Source: an uncultured Bacteroides sp. (GTDB lineage Bacteria > Bacteroidota > Bacteroidia > Bacteroidales > Bacteroidaceae). Taken from it: a stretch of DNA of 52,110 bases. The stretch spans positions 1-52,110 of the forward strand of contig CALULP010000033.1 of assembly GCA_944321495.1 (NCBI GenBank). Reading direction: 5' to 3'. Below the pieces are notes generated by a model, which saw nothing but the letters and a program-made list of their open reading frames with translations, was not told the DNA's origin and made no database searches. Positions within the stretch are counted from its first letter, which is position 1, and each line of letters begins with the position of its first letter. Positions 8,668 to 18,600 of this stretch are shown here, one piece after another. The position numbers and the translations under genes are program-made.

Positions 8668-9429
8668 TCAGGCTATCAACAGTTCGACATTGCCTTCTTT
8701 CATTTTCTGAACATGTTCTTCTGAAATCTTGTTGTCTGTGATAAAGGTATGTACCATGGATATTGATCCCAAACTGGCGAATGCGGACACGCCTATTTTC
8801 GATGAATCGGCTACAAGGAAAACGCGTTCCGCCGATTGTATCATGGCGGTTTTTACCATCAGGTCGCTAAGGCTGGGGTAGGTGAGGCTCATGTCGTGCG
8901 AGATGCCTGCGGTAGCCAGGAAAAGTTTGCCCACTTTGATGTCCTTGAAAGAGTCTGCCGCCATTTTCCCCGTCAGCGACAAGGTGGGCGCCTTGAATTC
9001 TCCGCCTGTGACAATGAGGTTAATGCCGGGGTTTTCGCCTAAAATGAGGGCTATGTTCAAGGCGTTGGTAATGACCGTAAGATTGCGGTAGGGTTGCAGC
9101 AATTTGGCTATTTCGGTCGTGGTGGAGCCGGAATCCAAGATGAGGCTGTCTCCCTCGTTAATGAATTCCACCGCTTTGTGGGCAATTTCTTGTTTTTCTT
9201 CCAAGTGGTTCTGATTGAGTACCTTTCCTGTTTTTGCAAACGATCCGACATCTTTCAAGAAGGCTCCGCCGTATTCCCTTTGCACATAACCTAATTTCTC
9301 CAATGCTTCCAAATCCTGGCGGATGGTTACGTCGGTTACATTGAATATGCGGCTTAATTCTTGCACCTTGGCGTGCCCGTCTTCGCGGATGAGGTCTAAG
9401 ATTTTCAGTCTTCGTTGATTCAGTGCCAT
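8668..9429 (-). CDS. DeoR/GlpR-family transcriptional repressor
   Basis: A 253-aa regulator. An N-terminal DeoR winged helix-turn-helix (residues 1-57) contains RRLKILDLIREDGHAKVQELSRIF, TDVTIRQDLEALEKLG and YVQREYGGA. The C-terminal DeoRC sensor domain (about 75-235) carries the GDSLILDSGSTTTEIAKLL phosphosugar-binding loop and a later VFLVADSSKIG segment. DeoR proteins usually repress sugar catabolic genes and are relieved by a phosphorylated sugar. It is divergently transcribed from the split-transketolase/kinase/isomerase operon, so it most likely controls that operon; a kinase product such as a ketose phosphate would be the natural inducer (inference). Confidence 0.9.
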   Translation of the reverse strand: MALNQRRLKILDLIREDGHAKVQELSRIFNVTDVTIRQDLEALEKLGYVQREYGGAFLKDVGSFAKTGKVLNQNHLEEKQEIAHKAVEFINEGDSLILDSGSTTTEIAKLLQPYRNLTVITNALNIALILGENPGINLIVTGGEFKAPTLSLTGKMAADSFKDIKVGKLFLATAGISHDMSLTYPSLSDLMVKTAMIQSAERVFLVADSSKIGVSAFASLGSISMVHTFITDNKISEEHVQKMKEGNVELLIA

Positions 9430-9463
9430 AGTTCTTTCTTGTTGCCTTGGGTTATTTTCTGAT

Positions 9464-9472
9464 GCAAAGGTA
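9464..9472 (-). promoter_or_regulatory. -7 box of the DeoR gene promoter
   Basis: On the minus strand TACCTTTGC reads from 9472 to 9464, a match to TAnnTTTG, about 40 nt upstream of the regulator's ATG at 9429. No clear TTTG is seen at the -33 position. It lies in a 252-bp divergent regulatory region that is very T-rich on the + strand. Confidence 0.55.
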
Positions 9473-9626
9473 GTTAAAAAAAACGAGCTGTGCTTCTTTT
9501 CTTCTTTTTATTTTCTTTCGCTTTGTCGTTCTTTCGTTTATTTATTTTTATTTCGATACAGTTTCTTTTATAGACATGTTTTAAGTATAAATATTGTTAA
9601 TTGGTAGCGGAATATTTACGATTTCT

Positions 9627-9658
9627 TTTGTTTGTTTGTGAAAACATTCATTCCTTTG
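9627..9658 (+). promoter_or_regulatory. Promoter of the transketolase-led sugar operon
   Basis: TTTG at 9627-9630, a 20-bp spacer, then TTCCTTTG at 9651-9658 match the Bacteroidetes -33/-7 promoter in both spacing and sequence except for T in place of A in the -7 box. Transcription would start near 9665, leaving a leader of about 17 nt before the ATG at 9682. The DeoR regulator is divergent from it and probably binds in this 252-bp interval; I could not identify its operator by eye. Confidence 0.65.
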
Positions 9659-9681
9659 CGGAGAAATAACAAAGAACACTT

Positions 9682-10515
9682 ATGAAAACAAAAGAGTTGA
9701 TGCTTGAATCCGAAAGAAATCGAAAGAAATTGGTGGATGTTATCCATAAGGCGAAAGCCGGTCATATAGGTGGAGACCTCTCTTGCTTGAACATGTTGAC
9801 GGCTCTTTACTTCGAGGTGATGAAGGTAAATCCGGAAGATCCTACAGATGCTTTACGCGACCGTTTTGTGTTGAGCAAAGGTCATTGTGTGGAAGCGTTG
9901 TATGTCACCTTGGAAGCCCGTGGCTTTATGCCTGAAGGTATGTTGGACACTTTAGGGCAGTTTGGCTCTGTCTTGTCGGGGCATCCTACCATTGAGGTTC
10001 CCGGCATCGAGGTAAATACCGGAGCCTTGGGGCATGGGCTTTCGTTGGGAGTAGGCATGGCCTTGGCGGCAAAAATGGATAACAAGTCTTATAAAACGTA
10101 TGTGCTGATGGGCGATGGTGAACAAGGCGAAGGTTCTATTTACGAAGCGGCCATGGCGGCGCATCAATATAAACTGGATAATCTGGTGGCTATTATCGAC
10201 CGCAACCATTTGCAGATTAGCGGAGATACGGAAGACGTGATGGGCATTGACGATATCCGGCAGCGGTGGGAAGCTTTTGGCTGGGATGTGCAGGATGTGA
10301 ATGGTGATGATATGGACGATATTGTGCGTGTTTTCCGTGAGATAGATTATGCCTCCCGCCGCCCGCACCTGTTGGTGTCGCATACTACTAAGGGCAAGGG
10401 CGTCTCTTTCATGGAGGGTGTGGCCAAGTGGCATCACGGCGTGCCCGACGAGGAGCAATATGTCCAAGCCATGCGTGAAATAACGGAACGGATCAATAAC
10501 TTAGAACATGAATGA
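9682..10515 (+). CDS. Transketolase, N-terminal (thiamine diphosphate) subunit
   Basis: A 277-aa stand-alone transketolase N-terminal half. Visible signatures are KAGHIGGDLSCLNMLTALYF, RFVLSKGHCVEALY, GALGHGLSLGVGMALA, and the ThDP/metal motif GDGEQGEGS (about 144-152), closing with IIDRN about 30 residues on. The second half is encoded by the next gene, which overlaps by 8 bp. Two-subunit transketolases are usually accessory, sugar-specific enzymes rather than the housekeeping TktA. With the kinase and isomerase downstream it probably cleaves or transfers a two-carbon unit of the ketose phosphate made by this operon. It corresponds in layout to subunit A of the known apulose-4-phosphate transketolase; substrate is inferred. 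Confidence 0.92.
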   Translation: MKTKELMLESERNRKKLVDVIHKAKAGHIGGDLSCLNMLTALYFEVMKVNPEDPTDALRDRFVLSKGHCVEALYVTLEARGFMPEGMLDTLGQFGSVLSGHPTIEVPGIEVNTGALGHGLSLGVGMALAAKMDNKSYKTYVLMGDGEQGEGSIYEAAMAAHQYKLDNLVAIIDRNHLQISGDTEDVMGIDDIRQRWEAFGWDVQDVNGDDMDDIVRVFREIDYASRRPHLLVSHTTKGKGVSFMEGVAKWHHGVPDEEQYVQAMREITERINNLEHE

Positions 10516-11443
10516 TATTATGATAGCTTGTAGAAAAAGTTTCACCGATACCCTTTTGGCATTGGCGCGAAAGGACCGGGATATTGTTGCCGTGACAACG
10601 GATGCGCGCGGTTCGGTGACGTTGAATGATTTTGCAAAAGAACTTCCCGCACAATTCGTGGAATGTGGCATAGCCGAGCAGGATGCCGTGGGCATTTCGG
10701 CTGGTTTGGCACATAGCGGGAAAAAGGTCTTTGTTTGTGGTCCGGCTTGCTTTTACGTGGCCCGTAGCTTGGAGCAGGTAAAAGTGGACCTGGCTTATAG
10801 CCGCAATCCGGTAAAAATATTGGGCGTGAGCGGTGGCGTGGCTTACGGAGCCTTGGGGGCTACCCATCATAGCCTGCACGATATAGCTGCGTTGCGCACT
10901 TTCCCGGGCATGAACATTGTGCTGCCATGCGATGCACGGCAAACGGCAAGATTGGTTAAACTGCTTGTGGATTACCCGGAACCGGTATATGTGCGCGTAG
11001 GCCGTGCTGCCGTACCCGATGTATATGGGGATGATTCTTTCCCTATGGAGTTCGGTAAGGCCAATATGCTGGCAGATGGCAGAGACCTGACCATCATAGG
11101 TACAGGAGAAACCGTATATCATGCCTGTCAGGCAGCTTTGAGACTGAAGGAGCATGGCATACAGGCGCGCGTGCTGGACATGGCGTTCATAAAACCTTGC
11201 GACGAGGAAGCCATCCGCAAGGCCGCCGCCGATACCGGACATATTATCACTGTGGAAGAACACAGCCGTTTTGGCGGATTGGGCGCATTGGTCGCTGAGG
11301 TACTTGCCGAGTATCCGGTTCCTATCAAGATATTGGGTATTCCTGACGAAGACGTTATACATGGCACTTCCCGGGAGATTTTTGCCCATTACGGTTTGGA
11401 TGCAGACGGTATTGTGAAGGCTGCGTTGGAATTTCTAAAGTAG
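10508..11443 (+). CDS. Transketolase, C-terminal (pyrimidine-binding) subunit
   Basis: A 311-aa second half of transketolase. The pyrimidine-binding domain includes FTDTLLALARKDRDIVAVTTD, FVECGIAEQDAVGISAGLA (with the conserved Glu that activates ThDP) and HHSLHDIAALRTFPGMNIV. The C-terminal domain runs from about 195 and ends with EHSRFGGLGALVAEVLAE. It forms a heteromer with the overlapping upstream gene. It begins at an ATG inside the last codons of that gene, with another in-frame ATG five codons later. Family identity is clear; the specific ketose phosphate is not shown by the sequence. Confidence 0.92.
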   Translation: MNDIMIACRKSFTDTLLALARKDRDIVAVTTDARGSVTLNDFAKELPAQFVECGIAEQDAVGISAGLAHSGKKVFVCGPACFYVARSLEQVKVDLAYSRNPVKILGVSGGVAYGALGATHHSLHDIAALRTFPGMNIVLPCDARQTARLVKLLVDYPEPVYVRVGRAAVPDVYGDDSFPMEFGKANMLADGRDLTIIGTGETVYHACQAALRLKEHGIQARVLDMAFIKPCDEEAIRKAAADTGHIITVEEHSRFGGLGALVAEVLAEYPVPIKILGIPDEDVIHGTSREIFAHYGLDADGIVKAALEFLK

Positions 11444-11478
11444 AGCATGTTAATCAATCGTATTTTGGGGAGCCAACC

Positions 11479-12960
11479 ATGGAAAACTTGATTATTGCTA
11501 TCGACCAAAGCACTTCTGCCACTAAGGCAATGCTTTTTAATGAGAAATGTGAAATGCTGCATCGGGTAAACGTGCCCCACAAGCAATATTATCCGCGAGG
11601 CGGATGGGTGGAGCACGATGCCGAAGAAATTTATGAGAATGTCTTGAAAGCCGTAACCGGCTTGCTGGAGGCGACGTCTTGCAAAGACTTTGCTTTCTCC
11701 TTGGCAATCACCAACCAACGCGAGACTGTAGTCGTATGGGACAAGCATACAGGGCATCCTGTGTACCATGCTGTCGTTTGGCAAGACATGCGTGGTTCGG
11801 ATTTCTGTAATGAGTTGAAAGAAAAAGGATATGCTCCGATGGTGCAGGAAAAAAGCGGGCTGCTGATTGACCCGTATTTCGCGGCGAGCGGTGCCAAATG
11901 GATATTGGACAATGTGCCCGGTGCACGTGAGGCAGCCTGCCGTGGTGACTTGCTGATGGGTACCATGGATTCATGGCTGGTGTGGAAGTTGACCGAAGGC
12001 CGCCGTCACGTGACGGATTATACCAATGCTTCGCGTACCTTGTTGCTGAACGTGCATACGCGGCAATGGGATAAAGAGCTGTTGGACTTGTTCACCATCC
12101 CTTCCTGCATGATGCCTGAAGTGTTGCCGTGTGATTCGGTGTTTGGGGAAACCACACTGGGCGGTCTGTTTGCCAAACCTATACAGATTGCCGGCATGTT
12201 GGGCGATTCACATGGCGCACTGGTCGGTCAGATGTGCTTTGAGGAAGGACTGGGCAAAGCCACTTATGGCACAGGCTCGTCGGTAATGGTGAATATAGGG
12301 GAGCAGTTTGCCGCTGCCCCTCCGGGACTGGTCACTTCGGTGGGTTTTGCTTCTCTTGGCAAGGTGTATTATGCTTTCGAGGGAAATATTCATTGCACAG
12401 GTGCCACCATTAAATGGTTGCAAGGTGGATTGAACATGGTAGCAAGTCCCGATGAGGTGGAGCGGGAGGCGTGTACAGTGGAAGATACGGGTGGCGTTTA
12501 TTTCATTCCCGCTTTTGCCGGACTGGGCGCCCCCTGGTGGCATAGCGAAGTACGCGGAGCCATTATGGGGATGACGCTTGGCACTACCCGGGCGCACGTC
12601 CTCCGTGCAGCCCTTGAGTCGATAGCTTACCAAGTGGACGATTTGGTAAAAAGCATGACCCGGCAAGCCGGCATTGCCTTGAAAGAACTTCGTGTAGATG
12701 GAGGGCCTACAAAGAATAATTTCCTGATGCAATTCCAGGCAGATTGCCTGCAAGTACCTATCGACTGTTCGGATGTGGAGGAGGCTTCTGCATTGGGGGC
12801 TGTGGTGATGAACGGTATGGCCCGCCATGTGTGGGGCTCATTTGTCGAAGTGGCTGCCTTGCGCCGCAGCCGTGGCACGTATAGGCCTGCCCGCGATGCT
12901 TCCCGTATGGAAATGTTGCATGACGGTTGGATGAGAGCTGTAAACCAGCTGATAAAATAA
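11479..12960 (+). CDS. FGGY-family sugar kinase (glycerol-kinase-like)
   Basis: A 493-aa FGGY kinase. It opens with AIDQSTSATKAMLF (phosphate-binding loop), continues with NQRETVVVWDKHTG and VWQDMRG, then GDSHGALVGQ, GTGSSVMVNIG and FAGLGAPWW, and ends with the ATPase segment VDGGPTKNNFLMQFQADCLQVP. Length and motifs resemble glycerol kinase, and automated pipelines would probably call it GlpK. The neighbours argue otherwise: an L-fucose-isomerase-family enzyme and a split transketolase point to a ketose kinase such as apulose or ribulose kinase. No glycerol-3-phosphate dehydrogenase or facilitator is nearby. The kinase fold is certain; the substrate is inferred. Confidence 0.88.
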   Translation: MENLIIAIDQSTSATKAMLFNEKCEMLHRVNVPHKQYYPRGGWVEHDAEEIYENVLKAVTGLLEATSCKDFAFSLAITNQRETVVVWDKHTGHPVYHAVVWQDMRGSDFCNELKEKGYAPMVQEKSGLLIDPYFAASGAKWILDNVPGAREAACRGDLLMGTMDSWLVWKLTEGRRHVTDYTNASRTLLLNVHTRQWDKELLDLFTIPSCMMPEVLPCDSVFGETTLGGLFAKPIQIAGMLGDSHGALVGQMCFEEGLGKATYGTGSSVMVNIGEQFAAAPPGLVTSVGFASLGKVYYAFEGNIHCTGATIKWLQGGLNMVASPDEVEREACTVEDTGGVYFIPAFAGLGAPWWHSEVRGAIMGMTLGTTRAHVLRAALESIAYQVDDLVKSMTRQAGIALKELRVDGGPTKNNFLMQFQADCLQVPIDCSDVEEASALGAVVMNGMARHVWGSFVEVAALRRSRGTYRPARDASRMEMLHDGWMRAVNQLIK

Positions 12961-13000
12961 ACCTATCAATTAACAAGTTTCACTAAAACAACTAATTCAG

Positions 13001-14425
13001 ATGAAAAACAAGGCTAAGATGTGTTTTGGTGTCATCATTGGCACCCGCGCTTATTTTAATTCAGAATTGGCAAGAGATGTCCGTAAGCAATTGCTAAAGA
13101 CTCTTGAAAACGAAGGCTACGACTATGTTATCCTTCCTGAAGATGCTACGCCTACCGGAAGTAGCAGTATCGAAACCCGTGAAGACGGCTTGAAGTGTGC
13201 CGAGTTGTTCCGGCAGAACCGTGACCGCATTGACGGCATCATTGTATCGTTGCCCAATTTCGGCTTTGAGATTGGTATCATCAATGCCATTTCCATTGCC
13301 GACTTGAACGTACCTGTCTTGGTACAGGCTTGCGATGACGAGAACGACAAAGTTGACCTTGACAGTCGTCGTGATGCTTTTTGCGGTAAGATTTCCGTGT
13401 GCAACAACCTGTACCAGTATGGCATCCCCTTTACGGATACCACGCTGCATACGTATTCCATCTACTCCGACTTATTGGCTAAGGACATTAACCGCTTTGC
13501 CGGCATTTGCCGGGTGGTGAATGGGCTGCGTCATTGCCGCATCGGGCAAATCGGAACGCGTCCCTCGGGTTTCCAAACTGTGCGTGCCAGCGAAAAATTG
13601 TTGCAGCGCAGCGGCATTACGATAATCCCGGTAGACTTGTCGGAGATACTCTCTGCTGCCCGCAAGATAGAAGACAGTGATGCTGACTTCCAGAAGAAAG
13701 TAGCCGACATCCGTGGTTATGCTGCTGTCCCCAAGGATTATGAAGATAAGCTATTGTTGCAGGCTAAGTTCGGTGTGGCTGTAGAGCGTTGGATTGCAGC
13801 CAACGACATTGATGCTGTTGCCTTGCAGTGCTGGGATTCGCTGGAACAGAACTATGGTTGTGCCGCTTGCGTCACTATGAGCATGTTGGGCGATAAGTTG
13901 ATTCCTTCTGCTTGCGAAACGGATATCGCCGGTGCCGTGTCCATGTATGCCCTGACGTTGGCTTCCGGGCGTGCATCAGCCTTAGCCGATTGGAATAACA
14001 ACTTTGCTGAAGACCGCAACAAGTGTGTCTGCACCCACTGTGGTAACTTCCCCAAATCGTTTGTGAAGAATGACCTGAAGCTGGGTCCCCTTGGCGTATT
14101 GGGCCGTACATTGGGCAAGGTACATACTTTTGGCGCTGTTTATGGCAAGGTGGCGCAAGGCGATTTTACTTACTTCCGCGTTTCCACCGACGACCCGCGC
14201 GGTTGCATCAAAGCCTATTTGGGTACGGGGGCAATCACCGACGAGCCTTACGGCATGGATGGCTGCATAGCCGTGACGAAAGTGCCCAACTTACAGAAAC
14301 TGATGAAGCACATCTGCAAGAATGGTTTTGAGCATCATGTCGCTTTAGTGCGCACCGATGTGAAAGACATACTGGACGAAGCTATCGGCAACTACTTGGG
14401 CTGGGAACTTTATGTGCATGAATAA
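13001..14425 (+). CDS. L-fucose isomerase family sugar isomerase
   Basis: A 474-aa enzyme of the L-fucose/L-arabinose isomerase superfamily. Probable metal ligands sit in a recognisable order: SACETDIAGAVSM with Glu about 306, LADWNN with Asp about 330, and CTHCGNFPKS with His about 346. It catalyses aldose-ketose isomerisation with a divalent metal. L-fucose itself is unlikely to be the substrate because no fuculose-phosphate aldolase is present and a transketolase is co-encoded. A pentose such as D-arabinose or branched D-apiose would suit the downstream enzymes better. It is 40 nt after the kinase in the same operon. Confidence 0.85.
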   Translation: MKNKAKMCFGVIIGTRAYFNSELARDVRKQLLKTLENEGYDYVILPEDATPTGSSSIETREDGLKCAELFRQNRDRIDGIIVSLPNFGFEIGIINAISIADLNVPVLVQACDDENDKVDLDSRRDAFCGKISVCNNLYQYGIPFTDTTLHTYSIYSDLLAKDINRFAGICRVVNGLRHCRIGQIGTRPSGFQTVRASEKLLQRSGITIIPVDLSEILSAARKIEDSDADFQKKVADIRGYAAVPKDYEDKLLLQAKFGVAVERWIAANDIDAVALQCWDSLEQNYGCAACVTMSMLGDKLIPSACETDIAGAVSMYALTLASGRASALADWNNNFAEDRNKCVCTHCGNFPKSFVKNDLKLGPLGVLGRTLGKVHTFGAVYGKVAQGDFTYFRVSTDDPRGCIKAYLGTGAITDEPYGMDGCIAVTKVPNLQKLMKHICKNGFEHHVALVRTDVKDILDEAIGNYLGWELYVHE

Positions 14426-14450
14426 ATTCTGACTACAAAAACGAAGTATT

Positions 14451-15467
14451 ATGGTACTTGTAGACAATTATATCTTGGCCATTCTCTGCTGCGCCTATTG
14501 TTGCCTCTGCTGGGGCTCGTGGGCCAATACGCAGAAAATGGTGGCTTCCAAGTCGTGGAGTTTCGAGCTGTTCTATTGGGACCTGACCATTGGCCTGTTT
14601 CTTACCGCCTTGTTGGGCGCGGTGACATTGGGCAGTTTGGGCAGCGAGGGGCGCACGTTCTTCGAGGACTTGGCCGTCATGGATTGGGGCAGCATGAAAT
14701 ATGCCCTGCTGGGTGGCATTGTATGGAACTTTGGCAACATCTTCCTCACGGCGGCCATTGCCGTGGCGGGCATGTCGGTGGGGTTCCCCATCGGTGGCGG
14801 TCTGGCGTGGATAGGGGGAATCATTTTCAACTATTTGCTCATTACCCTGGCCGGAGAGGTGTACCCGGGCAACCAAGCATTGCTGTGGGTGGGGGTAGTT
14901 GTAATAGTGGCCGCAATTGTTATCTGTGGGAAGGCCTACGGAAAGATTTCGGCAGGTAAGGCTACGACGCCCAAGAAAGGCATCCTGCTCGCTATTGTGG
15001 CGGGACTGGCCATTATGTTCTTCTACGGTTTGGTAGTGAAGTCCATCGATCCGCAGTACGTGTCGGGCGGCACGGGTACGCTGACCCCTTACACGGGCGT
15101 GTTCTGCTTTGCCACGGGCGTGCTCATTACGACCCCTATCTTCAACTCGTTTGCCATGAGCCATCCGGTGCAGGGCAACAAGGTGACGATGAAAGACTAC
15201 CTGAAAGGTGATGCCCGTACCCATCTTATCGGCGTGTTGGGCGGATTCATTTGGATGAGCGGCATGGTTGTCAGCTTCATGGGGGCAGGGTCAGCCAATC
15301 CGGCCATTTCCTACGCGCTGAGCAACGCCTCGCCCGTGGTAGCCATGATATGGGGCTTTTTCGTCTGGAAAGAGTTTAAGGGAGCACCCAAGGGTACGGT
15401 GCCGCTCATCACGGCCATGTTCATCTTATTCGTGGTGGGATTGGTATGTATCACTTTATCCAACTGA
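14451..15467 (+). CDS. DMT-superfamily sugar permease (RhaT/GRP/ureide-permease-like)
   Basis: A 338-aa inner-membrane protein with about ten hydrophobic helices. The N-terminal CCLCWGSWANTQKMV motif and the glycine-rich GMSVGFPIGGGLAWIGGI helix resemble the glucose/ribose porter, L-rhamnose symporter and ureide permease branches of the drug/metabolite transporter superfamily. It probably takes the free sugar released in the periplasm across the inner membrane. It is the last catabolic gene before the hairpin that precedes susC, 25 nt after the isomerase. Bacterial members are often misannotated as multidrug transporters. Confidence 0.78.
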   Translation: MVLVDNYILAILCCAYCCLCWGSWANTQKMVASKSWSFELFYWDLTIGLFLTALLGAVTLGSLGSEGRTFFEDLAVMDWGSMKYALLGGIVWNFGNIFLTAAIAVAGMSVGFPIGGGLAWIGGIIFNYLLITLAGEVYPGNQALLWVGVVVIVAAIVICGKAYGKISAGKATTPKKGILLAIVAGLAIMFFYGLVVKSIDPQYVSGGTGTLTPYTGVFCFATGVLITTPIFNSFAMSHPVQGNKVTMKDYLKGDARTHLIGVLGGFIWMSGMVVSFMGAGSANPAISYALSNASPVVAMIWGFFVWKEFKGAPKGTVPLITAMFILFVVGLVCITLSN

Positions 15468-15515
15468 TGTATAAAAGAAAGAAAATAGTTTCAATAGGCA
15501 TTTTCAGATAACAAC

Positions 15516-15582
15516 GGCTTTGGGCGTTTCAACGTGGTAGCGTTGCATGCCGCAACCTTGCTACGTTGCACGCTTCAAAGCC
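15516..15582 (+). promoter_or_regulatory. Large stem-loop between the permease and susC
   Basis: A near-palindromic 67-nt element. The outer stem GGCTTTG...GCGT pairs with ACGC...CAAAGCC, the middle CAACGT pairs with ACGTTG, and the inner GTTGC (15542-15546) pairs with GCAAC (15552-15556) around the loop ATGCC. It is followed by an A-run, not a T-run, so it does not look like a + strand terminator. It ends 54 nt before the susC ATG. It could be an RNA processing or stability element that sets different levels of catabolic and SusCD transcripts (inference). Confidence 0.6.
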
Positions 15583-15635
15583 AAAAAAAGAGATTTGAGA
15601 AAAATACCTTTATTATTAACCTCAAATAATATTCA

Positions 15636-18600
15636 ATGAAAACTGGATTTTATTTAAAAGCAAGACAGAGGTTCACGGCTCTAATGCTGTGCCTCTTGGT
15701 GGGTACCGTTTCAGCATTTGCCCAGCAAATCACGGTGTCCGGTAAGATTATCGACGGCAATCTCAATGAACCGTTGATTGGTGTGAGTGTGCTTGAAAAG
15801 GGCACAACTAACGGCGTGGTAACTGACCTTGACGGCAATTATTCGTTGTCGGTCAATGCAGGCGCCACCATCGTCTACTCGTACATCGGCTATGTGACGG
15901 TAGAAAAAATGGCTGAAGCAGGCCAGATGAACATTACCATGCAGGAAGACAACCAGACGCTGGAAGAAGTAGTGGTAGTAGGTTATGGCGTGCAGAAGCG
16001 TAGCTCGGTCACTGGTTCTATTTCTTCGGTGAAGTCAGAAGACTTCCAGAACCGTACCATCACCAATGCCGAACAGGCCTTGCAGGGCAAGACGGCAGGC
16101 GTGCAAATCATCTCCTCGTCTGCCGCTCCGGGTTCGTCGGCTTCCATCCGTATCCGTGGTTACAGTAGCAACGGCAGCAGCGACCCGTTGTATGTAGTGG
16201 ACGGCCTTCGCACGAAGGACATCAGCAACATCGACCCCAATGACATTGAGAGCATGGAGGTGCTGAAAGATGCTGCTTCGGCTGCCATCTACGGTGCACA
16301 GGCCGGTAACGGTGTTATCCTGATTACTACCCGCAAGGCTAAGAAAGGCGTGCGCCGCATCACTTACGACGTTCAGTTGGTGTCGCAGCACTTGGGTCGT
16401 ACTCCGGAAGTAATGAATGCGAAGCAGTACATTGATTACATGACGACAGACGGTTTGATCGCGCAAAACACGATTGACAAATATTGGGACGGGGTGACCG
16501 ATACAGACTGGATTGCCGAGACATTTGAAGGCGGTTTTATGCAGCGTCATAACATCAACTTCCAGGGGGCTAACGAAAATGGCTCACTCTTTGCATCACT
16601 CTCTTATTTGAATAACAATGGTCCGATTATCGGTGACAAAGACCATTTTGACCGCATCAGTGGTACCATTAATGCCGATTATAAAATAAAGGACTGGCTG
16701 AAATTCACCACCAACAACACATTCAGCCGCTACCATGTACAAACGGTTAGCGAAGGTTCTTTCATGGGCTCTATGATGTTGTCTGCCCTTCAACTTGATC
16801 CTTTGACTCCTGTGGTTTATGCTCCGGATGCCTTGCCCGACAAGATGATTAATTATCGTGATCAGGGACATACCTTGATTCAAGACGGGAATGGCAATTA
16901 TTATTCGATCTCTCCTTATGGCGATACCAATAACAACAATCCGTATATCATGCGCGACCGGGGTATATCCAAACGTGAAGGTTTTGTATTCAGTGGCTCT
17001 TCTTATCTGGATTTCACTCCCATCAAGCAGCTGACTGTTACTTCCCGTTTGGGCTATCGTTTTGCCAGTACCAGTTCGTATGGCTATACGTTCCCCAATA
17101 TTACTTGTTCCGACCTGTATCAAGACTTTGTGACTGTGGATGCTTCCAGCGGTAATACAACCTATTGGCAGTGGGAGAACTTTGCCAACTATACGCAGAC
17201 GTTCAAAGAAAAACATAATGTCAATGCCATGATTGGTATGTCTTTCTCTTCGGAAACGGCTTTCGACGTCACCGGCAATATCCGTGGTAGTCGTGTTGGC
17301 GATGAAGTAGACTTGGGTATTACAAAGTTGGATCCTAATTATGCTTATTTCAATTTCCAGACCGGTACGGCCACCCGTACATTGAGTGGCGGTGAAAAAC
17401 GCCGTTATGCCAACTTGTCTTACTTCGGGCGTATGTCTTACGATTTCGAGAACAAGTATTTTGCCCAGTTTACGTTCCGTGCCGATGCCGCTGACCTTTC
17501 CATCTTGCCGATGCAGAAACGTTGGGGATATTTCCCCGCGGTTTCATTGGGCTGGTTGATTTCCAATGAAAACTTCATGAAGAAGGTGGAACCGGTTACG
17601 CATTTGAAACTGCGCGCCAGCTGGGGACAGAACGGTAGTATCGCCGGCTTGTCAGACTACATGTATGATACGGCTATCCTTTCTACTATCATTTATCCTA
17701 TGGGTAACGATCCTTCTTATTCAGTAGGCTCCAAACCGTCATCCATTGGCAATCATGAGTTGAAGTGGGAAACTTCCGAGCAGTTGAACATCGGTATCGA
17801 CCTGCGCATGTTCCGCGACCGTTTAAGTTTCAGTGCAGACTATTTCAATAAAAAGACCAAAGATCTTATTGTGACGGGTATTAAAACTTCTTTGATGGCG
17901 GGTAATGCGGCTTCTCCGTTGAATGCAGGCGACGTCAGCAATAAAGGCTTTGAGTTTGAATTGGGTTGGCAAGACAATATTAAGGATTTCAGTTATAGTG
18001 TGAAAGCCAATATCGCCACGCTGAAGAACGAAGTCACTTATCTGCATCCCACATTGGACCGCCTGCCTGCTTCAATAAGTGCCGGAGCCGGTACGATGAA
18101 TTATTTCGAAGAGGGTTATCCCGTATGGTATATCCGCGGATACGAAGTGACGGGTATTGACCCGGAAACCGGCGAGCCCATCTTTGTAGATAAGGATAAC
18201 AGTGGAACGCTTGGCGAGGAAGACAAGACGATGATAGGCTCTGCCATTCCCGACTTTACGTATGGCATCACGTTGAATGCCGCGTGGAAAGGCTTTGACT
18301 TGACCGTATTTGGTTCAGGCTCGCAGGGGAATGATGTATTCATGGCTTGGAACCGTGATACGCGTAGGCAGGTGAATACACTGACAGAATTTTATGAAGG
18401 CCGTTGGACACAGGCAGGCGACCATGCCAAGTATGCCCGTGCCAACCTGACCGCCAACAACGTGCAATATCTGCAAAGCTCCAAGTTCGTCTTTGATGGT
18501 TCTTACTTCAAGATCAAACAGATACAATTGGGTTACACGTTGCCGCAAACTCTGTTGAGAAAAGCCAACCTGAGCAATGTGCGTGTTTACTGTTCTTTGG

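Noticed and set aside
11479..12960. Glycerol kinase (glpK) as a confident name
   Set aside because: The motifs fit the FGGY family, but the isomerase, split transketolase and sugar permease around it argue for a ketose kinase, so no gene symbol was given.
15516..15582. Intrinsic terminator before susC
   Set aside because: The stem is followed by A residues on the + strand and there is no T-run on either side in the right position, so it was kept as a regulatory stem-loop only.
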